64,000 nt of DNA from an archaeon. GTDB lineage: Archaea; Nanobdellota; Nanobdellia; Pacearchaeales; GW2011-AR1. The notes beneath the pieces are model-generated. The model was not told where the DNA came from. It made no database searches and saw nothing but the letters and a program-made list of their open reading frames with translations. The stretch spans positions 154,027 to 218,026 of the forward strand of contig JABHTJ010000002.1 of the NCBI GenBank assembly GCA_018697295.1, in the 5' to 3' direction. This document shows positions 1-8,434 of the stretch, piece after piece (within the stretch, counting starts at the first letter, position 1; every line of letters begins with the position of its first letter). The position numbers and the translations under genes are program-made.

Positions 1-1340
1 GATTCTTTGGTGAATCTAAATTACAAAATTCTCCCAGAAGTAATAAATTAATTTCTGCAGAACCGATTATTGTTATTGGTGGTCCTTCGCATGTGACTAG
101 CCTTCCCTTTCCGGGAAAAGCATTTGTTTATTCTGCAGATAATGGCAATTTTTTATGGGATGTTTCTGAAGAGGTTGCCGATAGCGGTTTTGGTATTAGT
201 GTTTCTGCAAGCGATTTTAATGGGGATTCATATCAAGACATAGTTGTTGGAGCACACGGGCATCAAGAGCCTGGTTCAATAAATAATAAGGGGAAAATAT
301 ATGTTTATTCTGGTGCTCCCCCTCACAATCTTCTTTGGTCTAAAAAAGGTTTTATTGCAGGCAATAATCTTCCTCCGAGTTTGTATAATCAATATCCTGA
401 AAAATATGTTGAGTTTGGAAAAGGAATATCTTCTATTCCAGATACTAATGGCGATGGCTTTGAAGATATTTTGGTAGAAGACCCTTCATATTCTCCTGGG
501 GGAGGAATTCTTCCAGGAAATCATTCACATCCTCCGGATAGTTCTGGGAGAGTAAATCTTTATTCTGGAATAGATGGGAGGTTGTTGTGGTTTGGTGTTG
601 GTCCAAATGAAACTCATGCCTATGCTACAGATAGTAGTGGGATTCCCGATTTAAATGGAGACGGTTTTGGCGACTTCGTGATTAGTGGATTTGGTGCAGA
701 TAATCATCGTGGAAAAATATATGTTTATTCTGGTGCTCCCCCTCACAATCTTCTTTGGTCTAAAACTGGAGAAAGTGTGGGGGATCGGTTTGGATATTCG
801 GTGGACGGAATCTCAGATCTTGACGGTGACGGATTTGGAGATATTGTTGTGAATGCAGCTAATTTTAATTCTATCCGGGGAAAAGTATATGTTTATTCTG
901 GAAATACCGGCGTTCTACTTTGGTCTTATCTGGGAGACACTGGAGTTTCAAGTGATGGGACTGTGAGCGGAGTTCATGATCTTGACGGAGACGGATATTC
1001 AGACATCGTCGTTGGAGAACCTTATTTTAGTACACTTTCTAATAATTGGGTTGGAAGAATTCAGGTATTATCTGGAAATACAGGCACGTTATTATGGAGT
1101 GAAAATGGTCTTAGTTATCCTGAAAATTTTGGAAGATTTCTTAGCTCAGTTATTGGTAGCAATGGTCGTGGAAAAATGATTATTAGTTCTCCTCAATATA
1201 TTCATAATGGGATGAGTCTTGCAGGGCGTGTAAAGGTTTATAGTGGTGATGCTGCTGGAGGAAATTTACGTTGGACCTATGAGGGCACTCATGATGGGGA
1301 GCTATTTGGGAGGAGTGTTTCCGGAGCTCCACGTTATTAG
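1..1340 (+). CDS. FG-GAP/integrin-alpha-like repeat surface protein, 5' truncated by window
   Basis: The reading frame is open from base 3, so the gene starts before the window; the GTG at 93 used by the ORF track is internal. The protein has repeated units of about 70-80 residues. Each carries a calcium-loop motif (DFNGDSYQDIVVG, DTNGDGFEDILV, DLNGDGFGDFVI, DLDGDGFGDIVV, DLDGDGYSDIVVG) and a YVYSG strand. This is the FG-GAP beta-propeller pattern of integrin alpha chains and many archaeal surface proteins. It is probably an extracellular adhesion or carbohydrate-binding propeller. No anchor is visible in the part present. Two units share an identical 52-bp DNA stretch, which points to recent unit duplication. 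Confidence 0.8.
   Translation, partial: FFGESKLQNSPRSNKLISAEPIIVIGGPSHVTSLPFPGKAFVYSADNGNFLWDVSEEVADSGFGISVSASDFNGDSYQDIVVGAHGHQEPGSINNKGKIYVYSGAPPHNLLWSKKGFIAGNNLPPSLYNQYPEKYVEFGKGISSIPDTNGDGFEDILVEDPSYSPGGGILPGNHSHPPDSSGRVNLYSGIDGRLLWFGVGPNETHAYATDSSGIPDLNGDGFGDFVISGFGADNHRGKIYVYSGAPPHNLLWSKTGESVGDRFGYSVDGISDLDGDGFGDIVVNAANFNSIRGKVYVYSGNTGVLLWSYLGDTGVSSDGTVSGVHDLDGDGYSDIVVGEPYFSTLSNNWVGRIQVLSGNTGTLLWSENGLSYPENFGRFLSSVIGSNGRGKMIISSPQYIHNGMSLAGRVKVYSGDAAGGNLRWTYEGTHDGELFGRSVSGAPRY
294..345 (+). repeat. 52-bp exact direct repeat, copy 1 (inside FG-GAP gene)
   Basis: Bases 294-345 are identical to 714-765 and encode the same YVYSGAPPHNLLWSK segment. Other propeller units are diverged at DNA level, so these two were duplicated or gene-converted recently. 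Confidence 0.9.
714..765 (+). repeat. 52-bp exact direct repeat, copy 2 (inside FG-GAP gene)
   Basis: Exact partner of 294-345, 420 bp (140 codons) downstream and in the same frame. Confidence 0.9.
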
Positions 1341-1374
1341 TTACAATTAAAAAACCTTATTTCTATAAAAAATT

Positions 1375-1920
1375 ATGAGAACATTACAAGTTGAGCAGAT
1401 GAGAAAGATTAAGAAAGCTGTGCCTGAGATAGAGAAGAAAGTGAAGGTTAAGATTTCTTTTAGGAAGGGCTCTGTTGCTATCAAGGGAAATGAATTGAAT
1501 GAATTTTTAGTTGAGCAAATTATTCGTGCTGTTGACTTTGGGTTTTATGTGGATGATGCGCTTTTGCTTACTAATGAAACTTTTGTGTTGGAATTTATTT
1601 CTATTAAGGAGAATACTCGGCGGAAGAATTTGGAAGATGTTCGGTCCCGAGTGATTGGAACTGATGGTAAGGCGAAGCGAACGATTGAGAAATTGACTGG
1701 ATGTGTGCTTGTTGTTCATGAAAATACTGTTGGATTAATTGTAGATTCAATACATCTTGATTCGGTTGTCCAGGCACTTGAATCGCTTATCCGTGGCGCG
1801 AAGCATGGGAATGTGTTTGCGTACTTGGAAAAACAAAATGTTGGTCGTCGGAAATTTGATGATGAAGATTTGGGATTGAAAGATAATGTTGATGACGGTT
1901 TAGATGGGGACGAAGAATGA
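1375..1920 (+). CDS. KH-domain RNA-binding protein, Dim2/Pno1-like ribosome biogenesis factor
   Basis: 181 residues with two KH-like modules. The second has the GxxG-type loop VIGTDGKAKRTIEKLTG, and the C-terminal half ends with the family hallmark RGAKHGNVFAYLEK, as in archaeal relatives of Dim2/Pno1/Krr1. Those proteins bind the 3' end of small-subunit rRNA during maturation, so a cytoplasmic role in 16S rRNA processing is expected. The tail is acidic (DVDDGLDGDEE). The stop codon overlaps the ATG of the next gene (ATGA), so the two are probably cotranslated. The family call is from motif recognition and is fairly safe. Confidence 0.85.
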   Translation: MRTLQVEQMRKIKKAVPEIEKKVKVKISFRKGSVAIKGNELNEFLVEQIIRAVDFGFYVDDALLLTNETFVLEFISIKENTRRKNLEDVRSRVIGTDGKAKRTIEKLTGCVLVVHENTVGLIVDSIHLDSVVQALESLIRGAKHGNVFAYLEKQNVGRRKFDDEDLGLKDNVDDGLDGDEE

Positions 1921-2531
1921 GGCTGATATTGGTTCGACATGGAGAAACAGAATTTAATCTTGGCAGAATAATGCAAGGTCATGCGAATTCTGGACTTACT
2001 CCCAGAGGGAAAATGCAGGCTGAACAATTAGCTAAAAGATTATCTAAAGAAAAAATTGATGTTATTTATTCTTCTGATTTGAAGAGATGTGAAGATACGA
2101 TACGACCTTTTTTGAATAAAACAAATATCCAAATAACCTTTCATCGTGAATTAAGGGAGAGAAATTATGGTATTTTTGATGGAGAGCCGGCTGATGATTT
2201 TTTGAACTATATGAAGGAAAATGGTTTTTTTGGAGACTATTCTTCTAAACCCCCTGGTGGAGAAAACTTGCCTGAAGTTCAGAAGAGAATGATGGAGAAA
2301 ATCAATGAAATCTTGGATATTGAACACGGCAAAACTATTTTGGTAGTAACTCATGGAGGGGCTAAAACTTCTTTTTTACTTGGTCTATTTAATGAAGTTG
2401 CGAACAATGAGACTTACTCTAAATATAGTCCGGGAAACACGGCCGTTACAGTTATAGAATTTGACGAAGAAAAAAATCCTAAATTAATTGAACTTAATTC
2501 TATTGAACATCTAGAAGCAGACTTTGATTAA
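1917..2531 (+). CDS. Histidine phosphatase superfamily protein (phosphoglycerate mutase-like)
   Basis: 204 residues. The N-terminal LVRHGETEFN supplies the RHG catalytic motif with the phosphoacceptor histidine. The second histidine lies in VVTHGGA, and a conserved acidic/arginine segment (LRERNYGIFDG) lies between. The length fits branch-1 histidine phosphatases such as cofactor-dependent phosphoglycerate mutase-like and alpha-ribazole phosphatase-like enzymes. The substrate cannot be told from sequence alone. The gene overlaps the KH gene by 4 nt. Confidence 0.85.
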   Translation: MRLILVRHGETEFNLGRIMQGHANSGLTPRGKMQAEQLAKRLSKEKIDVIYSSDLKRCEDTIRPFLNKTNIQITFHRELRERNYGIFDGEPADDFLNYMKENGFFGDYSSKPPGGENLPEVQKRMMEKINEILDIEHGKTILVVTHGGAKTSFLLGLFNEVANNETYSKYSPGNTAVTVIEFDEEKNPKLIELNSIEHLEADFD

Positions 2532-2541
2532 GATAAATACA

Positions 2542-2550
2542 TTTAAATAT
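2542..2550 (+). promoter_or_regulatory. TATA box for tRNA-Asn
   Basis: TTTAAATAT lies about 30 nt before the mature tRNA 5' end, the expected place for an archaeal TATA box with a leader of only a few bases. Confidence 0.5.
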
Positions 2551-2575
2551 CCTTTTTTGAATTTTGTTATATCGT

Positions 2576-2648
2576 GCTTCGGTAGCTCAGTGGTTAGAGC
2601 ACTCGGCTGTTAACCGAGGGGTCGAAGGTTCAAATCCTTCTCGAAGCG
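2576..2648 (+). tRNA. tRNA-Asn (GUU)
   Basis: The sequence folds as a full cloverleaf. The acceptor stem is GCTTCGG with TCGAAGC, the D arm is GCTC/GAGC, and the anticodon stem CTCGG/CCGAG holds the loop CTGTTAA (anticodon GTT). The T arm is GAAGG/CCTTC with loop TTCAAAT, and the discriminator base is G. There is no intron and no encoded CCA. Confidence 0.95.
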
Positions 2649-2881
2649 TTCTCGAATGATTTTAACCTGTTTTAAATCCCAATTCACAATTTGCATCTCG
2701 TTTCACAATTTGATATTTTGTATTTTTAAGGAGGTATTTTAGATAATTTGCAATTTTAGAAGAATTTAAATAAAATGGGTGTTGTCATTATTTAATTAAA
2801 CGTTAGATTTAAATATAAACCTCCTACTTTTTTAGTTACAAGTAAGGAAAATTAGAAAAATTTAAAAATGGAAAATTTAAG
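2649..2881. other. Intergenic region with short direct repeats, upstream of the racemase operon
   Basis: No ORF is seen in this 233-nt gap. It holds two copies of TTCACAATTTG (2683-2693 and 2702-2712, 19 bp apart), an AAGGAGGT element at about 2730 not followed by a start codon, and a TATA-like ATTTAAATATAAA stretch near 2808-2820 that could drive the downstream operon. Confidence 0.4.
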
Positions 2882-3685
2882 ATGAAACAGGTCGGGATTG
2901 TCGGGGGAGTTGGGCCCGAAGCTTCAAATAAGTTTTGTGAACTGTTAATTAAACATACTCCGTCGAAGAAAGATCAAGAAAATATTCCTTTTTTACATTT
3001 TTGTAATCCTCAAATTCCGGATAGGACTGATTTTATTGTTGGATGTGGGGAGAATCCATTGGATGAACTTATCAAAACTTCGATTCTTCTCGAAAATGCC
3101 GGGTCTGATTTTTTAGTCATACCTTGTAATACTGCTCATTATTTTTTAGCAGATATTCAAAGAAATGTTTCTATTCCTATTATTGATATGACTAAAATAT
3201 TGGTTAAGGAAATTTTATCTGAATATCCTCCTCTTAAAAAGGTCGGTATTTTGGCAACTACTGGAAGTATCGAGGCAGGAATTTATCAAGATTATTTTTG
3301 TAGTGTTGGTGTCGAGGCAATTTTGCCTAACTCTTCTGATCAGGAAACTTTGGTGATGAGGGCAATTTACGGTAATGATGGTATAAAGGCTGGGAAAAAA
3401 ATTTTGCCCCAGAAATTATTGATGAATGCAGCTCAAAAGCTAATTGAAGAGGGTGCTGAGGCGATTGTTCTTGGATGTACTGAAATTCCTCTTGTTTTGA
3501 AACAAAAAGATTTTGGAGTTAAATTATATGACCCTATGGAACTTACAGCTAAGGAAATCGTTCATTATGTTCGAGAAGAAAGTAAGGATAGTTTTGTTGG
3601 TGTTGATTTTGTTTTGCAAGACTTTGCAAAAGATTTGGGAAGAAAATTCGAGGGTGATAAGCTCGTCGAGGTTGCTTCTTATTAA
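2882..3685 (+). CDS. Aspartate/glutamate racemase family protein
   Basis: 267 residues. The N-terminal GIVGGVGPEAS loop and two catalytic cysteines in PCNTAH (about Cys82) and LGCTEIP (about Cys199) are the two-base cofactor-independent Asp/Glu racemase signature. It would interconvert L and D forms of an acidic amino acid in the cytoplasm. It is the first gene of a tightly packed operon followed one base later by an ATP-grasp ligase, which suggests it supplies a D-amino acid to the ligases. Which amino acid is used is not clear; the AspR subfamily is more likely than MurI because the GGxGP loop is present. Confidence 0.85.
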   Translation: MKQVGIVGGVGPEASNKFCELLIKHTPSKKDQENIPFLHFCNPQIPDRTDFIVGCGENPLDELIKTSILLENAGSDFLVIPCNTAHYFLADIQRNVSIPIIDMTKILVKEILSEYPPLKKVGILATTGSIEAGIYQDYFCSVGVEAILPNSSDQETLVMRAIYGNDGIKAGKKILPQKLLMNAAQKLIEEGAEAIVLGCTEIPLVLKQKDFGVKLYDPMELTAKEIVHYVREESKDSFVGVDFVLQDFAKDLGRKFEGDKLVEVASY

Positions 3686-3686
3686 A

Positions 3687-4607
3687 ATGAAAGTAGTAAT
3701 TTTGCACCACGATTTGGAAAATTCTGAAAAAGAAATGAAGCGAATTATCGAAGGGAAATATTCTTCCGAGGTTCTTTTATTGGATATTCGGAAAACTAAT
3801 TTTGAAGAAATCGAAGATTTTTGCCCAGATTTAATTTTGAATAGGGTTTATGCTAGTGTTGCTAATCGAGACTATTGTTCTGTGAAAAAAACTTTGACAT
3901 TATTGAAAAAATTGGATGAGAGTTCGTTGTTAATTGTCAATTCTTATGATGCTTCTCGAAGCGACTATAGTAAATTTTTTGCTTTTAATTTGATGAATGT
4001 CGTTGGAATTAATACTCCTCGGTCTTTTTTATATGGTTTGAATTCTGATTTGGAGAAAACGGTTAAGACTCTTGGAGATTTTCCAATTATTGTTAAACGA
4101 GATAGTGGTGGTCGTGGAAAGGATTTAGCAAAATGTAACAATTTTGAAGAATTAAAGCAAGCTATTGGGGTTATTGAATCTTCGGAAGATTATAGTGGAG
4201 GGATTATTTTACAGGAATTTTGTGAACCTTTGGAGTCCTATGATTATCGTGTTTGGGTTGTTGGTGGTGAGGCTATTCTTTATCATAAGCGAACTTTGAT
4301 TTCATTGCAAGAAGATGAGCCGGCATGGCTTGCAAGTAGGTCCTTGGGCTCACAGATTTTGAGGGCTGATGCTAATATTCCTCTTGAACTTAAGAAATTT
4401 TGTGAAACTGCTGCCGAGGCTATTAATTCTAAATTTGATGTTTTAGATATTATTAAAACTAAAAATGGATTTTGTGTTATTGAACATAATCCTACGCCCA
4501 ATGTTCGTCCAGAGTATAAAGAAATCTTAGGTTTTTGTGTTATTGAAAAATTGCTTGAAAAAATTATTGAGAGATATGGCTTGGAGGCAGAAGTGAATGG
4601 TGAATGA
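3687..4607 (+). CDS. RimK-like ATP-grasp ligase (ligase 1 of peptide-ligase operon)
   Basis: I start at ATG 3687 (MKVVILHHD), one base after the racemase stop; the longer ORF upstream only overlaps the racemase. The 306-residue protein has the ATP-grasp pattern: IIVKRDSGGRGKDL (nucleotide-binding lysine and glycine loop), ILQEFCEP, and a C-terminal IEHNPTPNVRP metal-binding region. Such enzymes form a carboxyl phosphate and join it to an amine, making amide bonds. It overlaps the next gene by 11 nt. The substrate is unknown. The family resembles RimK and D-Ala-D-Ala ligase relatives, but it could also be a glutathione- or cofactor-type ligase. Confidence 0.75.
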   Translation: MKVVILHHDLENSEKEMKRIIEGKYSSEVLLLDIRKTNFEEIEDFCPDLILNRVYASVANRDYCSVKKTLTLLKKLDESSLLIVNSYDASRSDYSKFFAFNLMNVVGINTPRSFLYGLNSDLEKTVKTLGDFPIIVKRDSGGRGKDLAKCNNFEELKQAIGVIESSEDYSGGIILQEFCEPLESYDYRVWVVGGEAILYHKRTLISLQEDEPAWLASRSLGSQILRADANIPLELKKFCETAAEAINSKFDVLDIIKTKNGFCVIEHNPTPNVRPEYKEILGFCVIEKLLEKIIERYGLEAEVNGE

Positions 4608-5886
4608 TATTAGTCGATTAATCGATTTTAATAAAATGGATGATTATTTGAATTTTACTCAGGATAAAAACTTAATTAGTGTTTTGAATGAACGATTCTC
4701 TGAAGATGGTCTGCTGTATGGTGATGAGCCTTACTCTTCCTGTTTAAATCCCCTTATTTTGACCAAACAAGGATTAAAAGATTCTGAAGAAATACCAAAA
4801 AAATTTATATCTTTGCTAAAAGATTTGGTTGCCTTAGTTCAAGATAAAAATTTGATGGAAGATGTAATTAATTCAAATCCCATATATCGTTTATTACGTA
4901 AAAATTTTGAGCTATTGGTTTCCTCTGATTTTTCTAAATTGCTTTATCGAGTAGATGGCCTAATTCATAATGGCAAGATTATGATTATTGAAGCGAATAC
5001 AAATTCTTCGGGGAGTATTGTGACTACAGAGAAAATGAACCGAATTGGTCTAGAGTTACTCGAGAATCCCTCTAATTTGGAATGCCATTCTCTTTTTGAA
5101 AAAGTTGTTGCTAATTTTTCTGAAGTCTACCATAAAAATTGCAAAAATGGAGAATTGTTTTTGATCATAGGAGATAAGAATGACTCTGAGAGTGCAGAAC
5201 ATAAATTATTTCGAGATAAGCTTCTTGAAAATAAAATTCCTACTAAACTAGTAGACTATCGAGAGAAAATAATCTATGAGGATTCTAATTTAGTTTATGA
5301 TCAAAAAAAAGTCGGAGTTGTTTATAGGAGAATTTTTCCTCTCGATTATAATGGAGATTTAATTAAAGCAGATCTTGAAAAAACAACCATATTTTTTAAT
5401 CCACTTTCTTCATACTTTTTAGCTACGAAAGCTTTTTTTGCTCTTTTCCACAAATTAAAAGATTCGGAATTGAAAGAACATAAAGAGTTTATTGAATCGA
5501 ACATAGTTTATACTTCTTTTATGTCTGATGTTGATCGAGAAGAGATTATTGAAAATAAAGATGACTATGTTTTAAAAGAAATTGAATTTAATTGTGGGAA
5601 TGGAATTTATATCGGGAAGGCAGAGAATAAGGAAGATTGGGAAAAAATAGTTTCTGCGATTGGTGATATGGCAATTGTTCAAAAATATATTGAGCCCTTG
5701 GCTTATGAATTTCTCGATAATAAAATTCCTGGAAGTCATAAAAGAAAATTTGATTTTAATCTGATTTGTATTGGAGAAGAACTTCAAGGTGTTTTTGTGA
5801 GGTCTAATGCTCCCGGAAACTATAAATCAAATACTGCTTGTGGTGCTTCGGAAGTTTTTTGTTTTTACGAAGGAGATAAAAAATGA
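4597..5886 (+). CDS. Circularly permuted ATP-grasp-type protein (ligase 2 of peptide-ligase operon)
   Basis: 429 residues. LLYRVDGLIHNGKIMIIEAN near residue 125 and a late VLKEIEFNCGNGIYIG...AIVQKYIEP block give the order of motifs seen in circularly permuted ATP-grasp and glutathionylspermidine-synthetase-like enzymes, where the metal-site strand precedes the nucleotide loop. A final segment GVFVRSNAPGNY would complete the active site. It probably forms an amide bond with an amino or peptide acceptor. The gene overlaps both neighbours (11 nt before, 4 nt after), so expression is coupled. The exact family is a pattern judgement. Confidence 0.6.
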   Translation: MVNDISRLIDFNKMDDYLNFTQDKNLISVLNERFSEDGLLYGDEPYSSCLNPLILTKQGLKDSEEIPKKFISLLKDLVALVQDKNLMEDVINSNPIYRLLRKNFELLVSSDFSKLLYRVDGLIHNGKIMIIEANTNSSGSIVTTEKMNRIGLELLENPSNLECHSLFEKVVANFSEVYHKNCKNGELFLIIGDKNDSESAEHKLFRDKLLENKIPTKLVDYREKIIYEDSNLVYDQKKVGVVYRRIFPLDYNGDLIKADLEKTTIFFNPLSSYFLATKAFFALFHKLKDSELKEHKEFIESNIVYTSFMSDVDREEIIENKDDYVLKEIEFNCGNGIYIGKAENKEDWEKIVSAIGDMAIVQKYIEPLAYEFLDNKIPGSHKRKFDFNLICIGEELQGVFVRSNAPGNYKSNTACGASEVFCFYEGDKK

Positions 5887-6851
5887 AAAAAGTTTTAGTT
5901 TCAATTAATCAAAGAATTGCTATAAATCCTCAAACAACTTTTGGAGGGCTAGTGAAGGTTTGTGAAGACAGCGATGCAGAAGTTGAATATATTGGAAGTA
6001 TTGGAAATAATTATGATTTTGATGGAGGACGCATTAGAACTTCTCGTTTTGTTGAGGGTGCATTTGTCGATGGAGGTTTTTCTTCTCCGAATGCAGATTT
6101 ATGGATTTTTTATGCTGATGGTTATCAGAATGATACTGCCGCAATGGGATTTTCAAGACCGTTAGATTATCATGAACGGATGATGTCTTTTTTAGAAACT
6201 CAAGTTTCTTCAGGGAATGTTGGCGAAGTAATAAATTCTCCTGAAACTGAGAGGAGAACTCTTAAGAGTTATTTTGCTCGATTAAATCCTGCCGAGTTTG
6301 GAATAATCCCCACTTACTTACTTGCTGGTGTCGAGGAATTGAGGGAAGCATTGAGAGAAAAAGGAAAACTTGTTGTTAAGCCGGACTGGGGAGGGGGGAT
6401 GAATGGAGTATCTCTATTATCTGAAGGTGACGATATTAGAGAATATGAATCTGCTGATTTTTCTGGATTGGTTTTTCAGGACTATTCTCCGGGAGAAGAG
6501 AAAAGAATGTGGGTTGTTGATGGAAAATTTGCAGATGGAAGATTGATTAGGATGCGAAATAGTCCTTGGGAAAATCATGCTCAAGATAGTGTTGTTTTGC
6601 CTTATAATCTATCTTCGGCAACAGAGGGGTTAGGAGGAATAGAATTGGCTGATTTTCAAAGAGATGTTGCTGCTACCGAAAAAATTGCGAAAGAAGCTGG
6701 GCTAATGATTGGTTCTGTCGATTTCTTGGGATCTCGAATTAATGAATTAAATGGTGCTGGAACTGGATATACTGCGGTTAATCGGTCTAATACTGTCCGA
6801 ATTGATGCGAGGAATCATTTGGATTCTTACATCCGATCATTAATTGACTGA
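5883..6851 (+). CDS. ATP-grasp ligase (ligase 3 of peptide-ligase operon)
   Basis: 322 residues with a glutathione-synthetase/RimK-like layout. A pre-ATP-grasp half is followed by KLVVKPDWGGGMNGVSLL (nucleotide-binding lysine, glycine-rich loop), VFQDYSPGEEKRMWVVDGK, and a C-terminal SVDFLG...INELNGAGTG metal-site region. It starts in the ATGA overlap with ligase 2, and its stop shares a base with the LD-carboxypeptidase start. It is clearly diverged from ligases 1 and 2, so the three are not recent duplicates and likely add different residues. Confidence 0.7.
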   Translation: MKKVLVSINQRIAINPQTTFGGLVKVCEDSDAEVEYIGSIGNNYDFDGGRIRTSRFVEGAFVDGGFSSPNADLWIFYADGYQNDTAAMGFSRPLDYHERMMSFLETQVSSGNVGEVINSPETERRTLKSYFARLNPAEFGIIPTYLLAGVEELREALREKGKLVVKPDWGGGMNGVSLLSEGDDIREYESADFSGLVFQDYSPGEEKRMWVVDGKFADGRLIRMRNSPWENHAQDSVVLPYNLSSATEGLGGIELADFQRDVAATEKIAKEAGLMIGSVDFLGSRINELNGAGTGYTAVNRSNTVRIDARNHLDSYIRSLID

Positions 6852-7792
6852 TGGTTCGAAATAATAATTTTTGCTTTAGTGATTTCAAGGTTGCCTTGGT
6901 TGCTCCTTCTCGTGGAACAGATTTTGTTAAATTGGAACTTGCGAAAAAGAGATTGAATTCTCTTGGAATAGCAGATATTGTTTATCGGAAAGATATTTGT
7001 GAGAGGAGCCTTGGCTATTGGTCTGGTGATTTTAAAAAGAGGGCAGAGGAATTGAATGATTTTTTTAGAGATGATAGTATAGATATAATCTGGTGTCTGA
7101 ATGGCGGATATACTTGCCTAGAATTAATTCCTTATCTGGATTTTAATTTGATTAGAGGATCTAGGAAATTGTTTATTGGGTTTAGTGATATTACAAGTAT
7201 ACAATATGCAATGTTTTATTTTTCCGGACTAGAAACCATCCAATTTCACATGCCTGGAGTATCTGGTTGGATGAACACTGTTGGAGAAATTAAAATGTTT
7301 GAAAAATTATTAACTTTTGGTGGAAATAGCTTTAAAATATCTGATGAGCAAATTTATTCCCAAGGTAGTTCTTCTGGAATTCTTATTGGTGGATGCATTT
7401 CTCTTTTGTGCGGGACTCTTGGAACGGGGCATGAGCTCGATACCAGGGGAAAAATATTATATCTTGAGGACGCAAATGTTTCTCCACAAAGACTTTACAA
7501 TGACCTTTGTCATTTGCATCTCTCCGGAAAATTTGAAAAAATTACTGGCTTAGTGATTTCTAAAATGGCAAACTGTGGAGACTATAAACCTTTTTTAGAT
7601 TTATTTTTAGAAAAACTTAATTTATTATCCATTCCAATAATTAAAGAATTTGATGCAGGTCATTGTGATTTTAAGATTCCTATCGTTCTTGGTGGTGAAT
7701 GTTCTATAGATTCTGAGAAAAAAAATATTTTTTTCGGATTTTCTCAAAATGCTCTTGGGAACCGTAAGCCAAATTTCACAAAATCCTTATAA
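6851..7792 (+). CDS. S66 family LD-carboxypeptidase / MccF-like serine peptidase
   Basis: 313 residues with the S66 layout: N-terminal VALVAPS strand, nucleophile serine in IGFSDITS (about Ser112), glutamate in LEDAN (about 204) and histidine in DAGHCD (about 276), spaced as in known LD-carboxypeptidases. Family members trim the L-meso-DAP to D-Ala bond of murein peptides or, as MccF, hydrolyse microcin C-type peptidyl nucleotides. Placed last in an operon with a racemase and three ligases, it may trim, recycle or detoxify the operon's product. A murein-recycling role would be surprising in an archaeon. Confidence 0.85.
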   Translation: MVRNNNFCFSDFKVALVAPSRGTDFVKLELAKKRLNSLGIADIVYRKDICERSLGYWSGDFKKRAEELNDFFRDDSIDIIWCLNGGYTCLELIPYLDFNLIRGSRKLFIGFSDITSIQYAMFYFSGLETIQFHMPGVSGWMNTVGEIKMFEKLLTFGGNSFKISDEQIYSQGSSSGILIGGCISLLCGTLGTGHELDTRGKILYLEDANVSPQRLYNDLCHLHLSGKFEKITGLVISKMANCGDYKPFLDLFLEKLNLLSIPIIKEFDAGHCDFKIPIVLGGECSIDSEKKNIFFGFSQNALGNRKPNFTKSL

Positions 7793-7814
7793 ACTTATTT
7801 ATCTAATAGATTAC

Positions 7815-8381
7815 ATGCAACTAAATGATGCGATAAAAAAGAGGCGTAGTGTGACGAGGTATCTTAACAAGAAACCAGATTGGAGAAAAGTTGTGCGTGC
7901 AATTGATGCTGCGCGTTATGCTCCTAATGCAGATAATCTTTTTGCTATGAAATTTATTTTAATCTCTAATGAAGAAACTATCAATAAGTTTTTTGATGCG
8001 TCTCAGCAAGATTTTGTTTCTAAGGCGAAATATTTGGTCGTTGCTGTGAGTGATGATTCAAAACTTGTTGCTCATTACAAAGAGAGAGGAACTCGATATT
8101 CCGCACTTCAAGCAGGGGCCGCGATTCAGAATTTTTTATTAGAATTAATGGAACAAGGACTTGTTACGAAATGGGTTAAATATTTTTATGACGAGAAGGT
8201 TAAGGAAATTTTGGGAATTCCAGAGAAGATGATTGTTGAAGGATTATTTCCGATTGGACTTGAGACGAAAATTAAGACTGGTGCAGAAGTTTTAACTGAT
8301 TTGGAAAATATTGTGTTCTTTGAGAAGTGGGGAGAGAAGAAGATGACGCCTAATCCTATTGTGACGTTGGAGAATTCTTAA
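7815..8381 (+). CDS. Nitroreductase family flavoprotein
   Basis: 188 residues. I take the ATG at 7815 because it sits about 25 nt after a TATA-like CTTATAAAC and opens the conserved NDAIKKRRSVTRYLNKK helix; the longer track ORF overlaps the S66 gene. The RRSVTRY start and the ARYAPNADN segment are the FMN-binding signature of small nitroreductases, which reduce quinones, flavins or nitro compounds using NAD(P)H. It follows the ligase operon by 22 nt but appears to have its own promoter, so it may or may not belong to that pathway. Confidence 0.8.
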   Translation: MQLNDAIKKRRSVTRYLNKKPDWRKVVRAIDAARYAPNADNLFAMKFILISNEETINKFFDASQQDFVSKAKYLVVAVSDDSKLVAHYKERGTRYSALQAGAAIQNFLLELMEQGLVTKWVKYFYDEKVKEILGIPEKMIVEGLFPIGLETKIKTGAEVLTDLENIVFFEKWGEKKMTPNPIVTLENS

Positions 8382-8434
8382 AAAATAATTAAAAAAATAA
8401 AAAAAATAAGTTGGTTTGTTATTTAGCAATTAAA
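8382..8434 (-). terminator. Poly-T termination region for ftsZ
   Basis: Read on the minus strand, the sequence just after the ftsZ stop holds long T runs (TTATTTTTTTTATTTTTTT), the usual archaeal terminator. It lies between convergent genes. Confidence 0.45.

Noticed and set aside
976-1179. 67-aa plus-strand ORF inside the FG-GAP gene
   Set aside because: Out-of-frame shadow of the propeller repeats with no independent signal.
2683-2712. Two TTCACAATTTG repeats as the start of a CRISPR array
   Set aside because: Only two short copies 19 bp apart, no spacers and no cas genes; more likely a binding site or chance.
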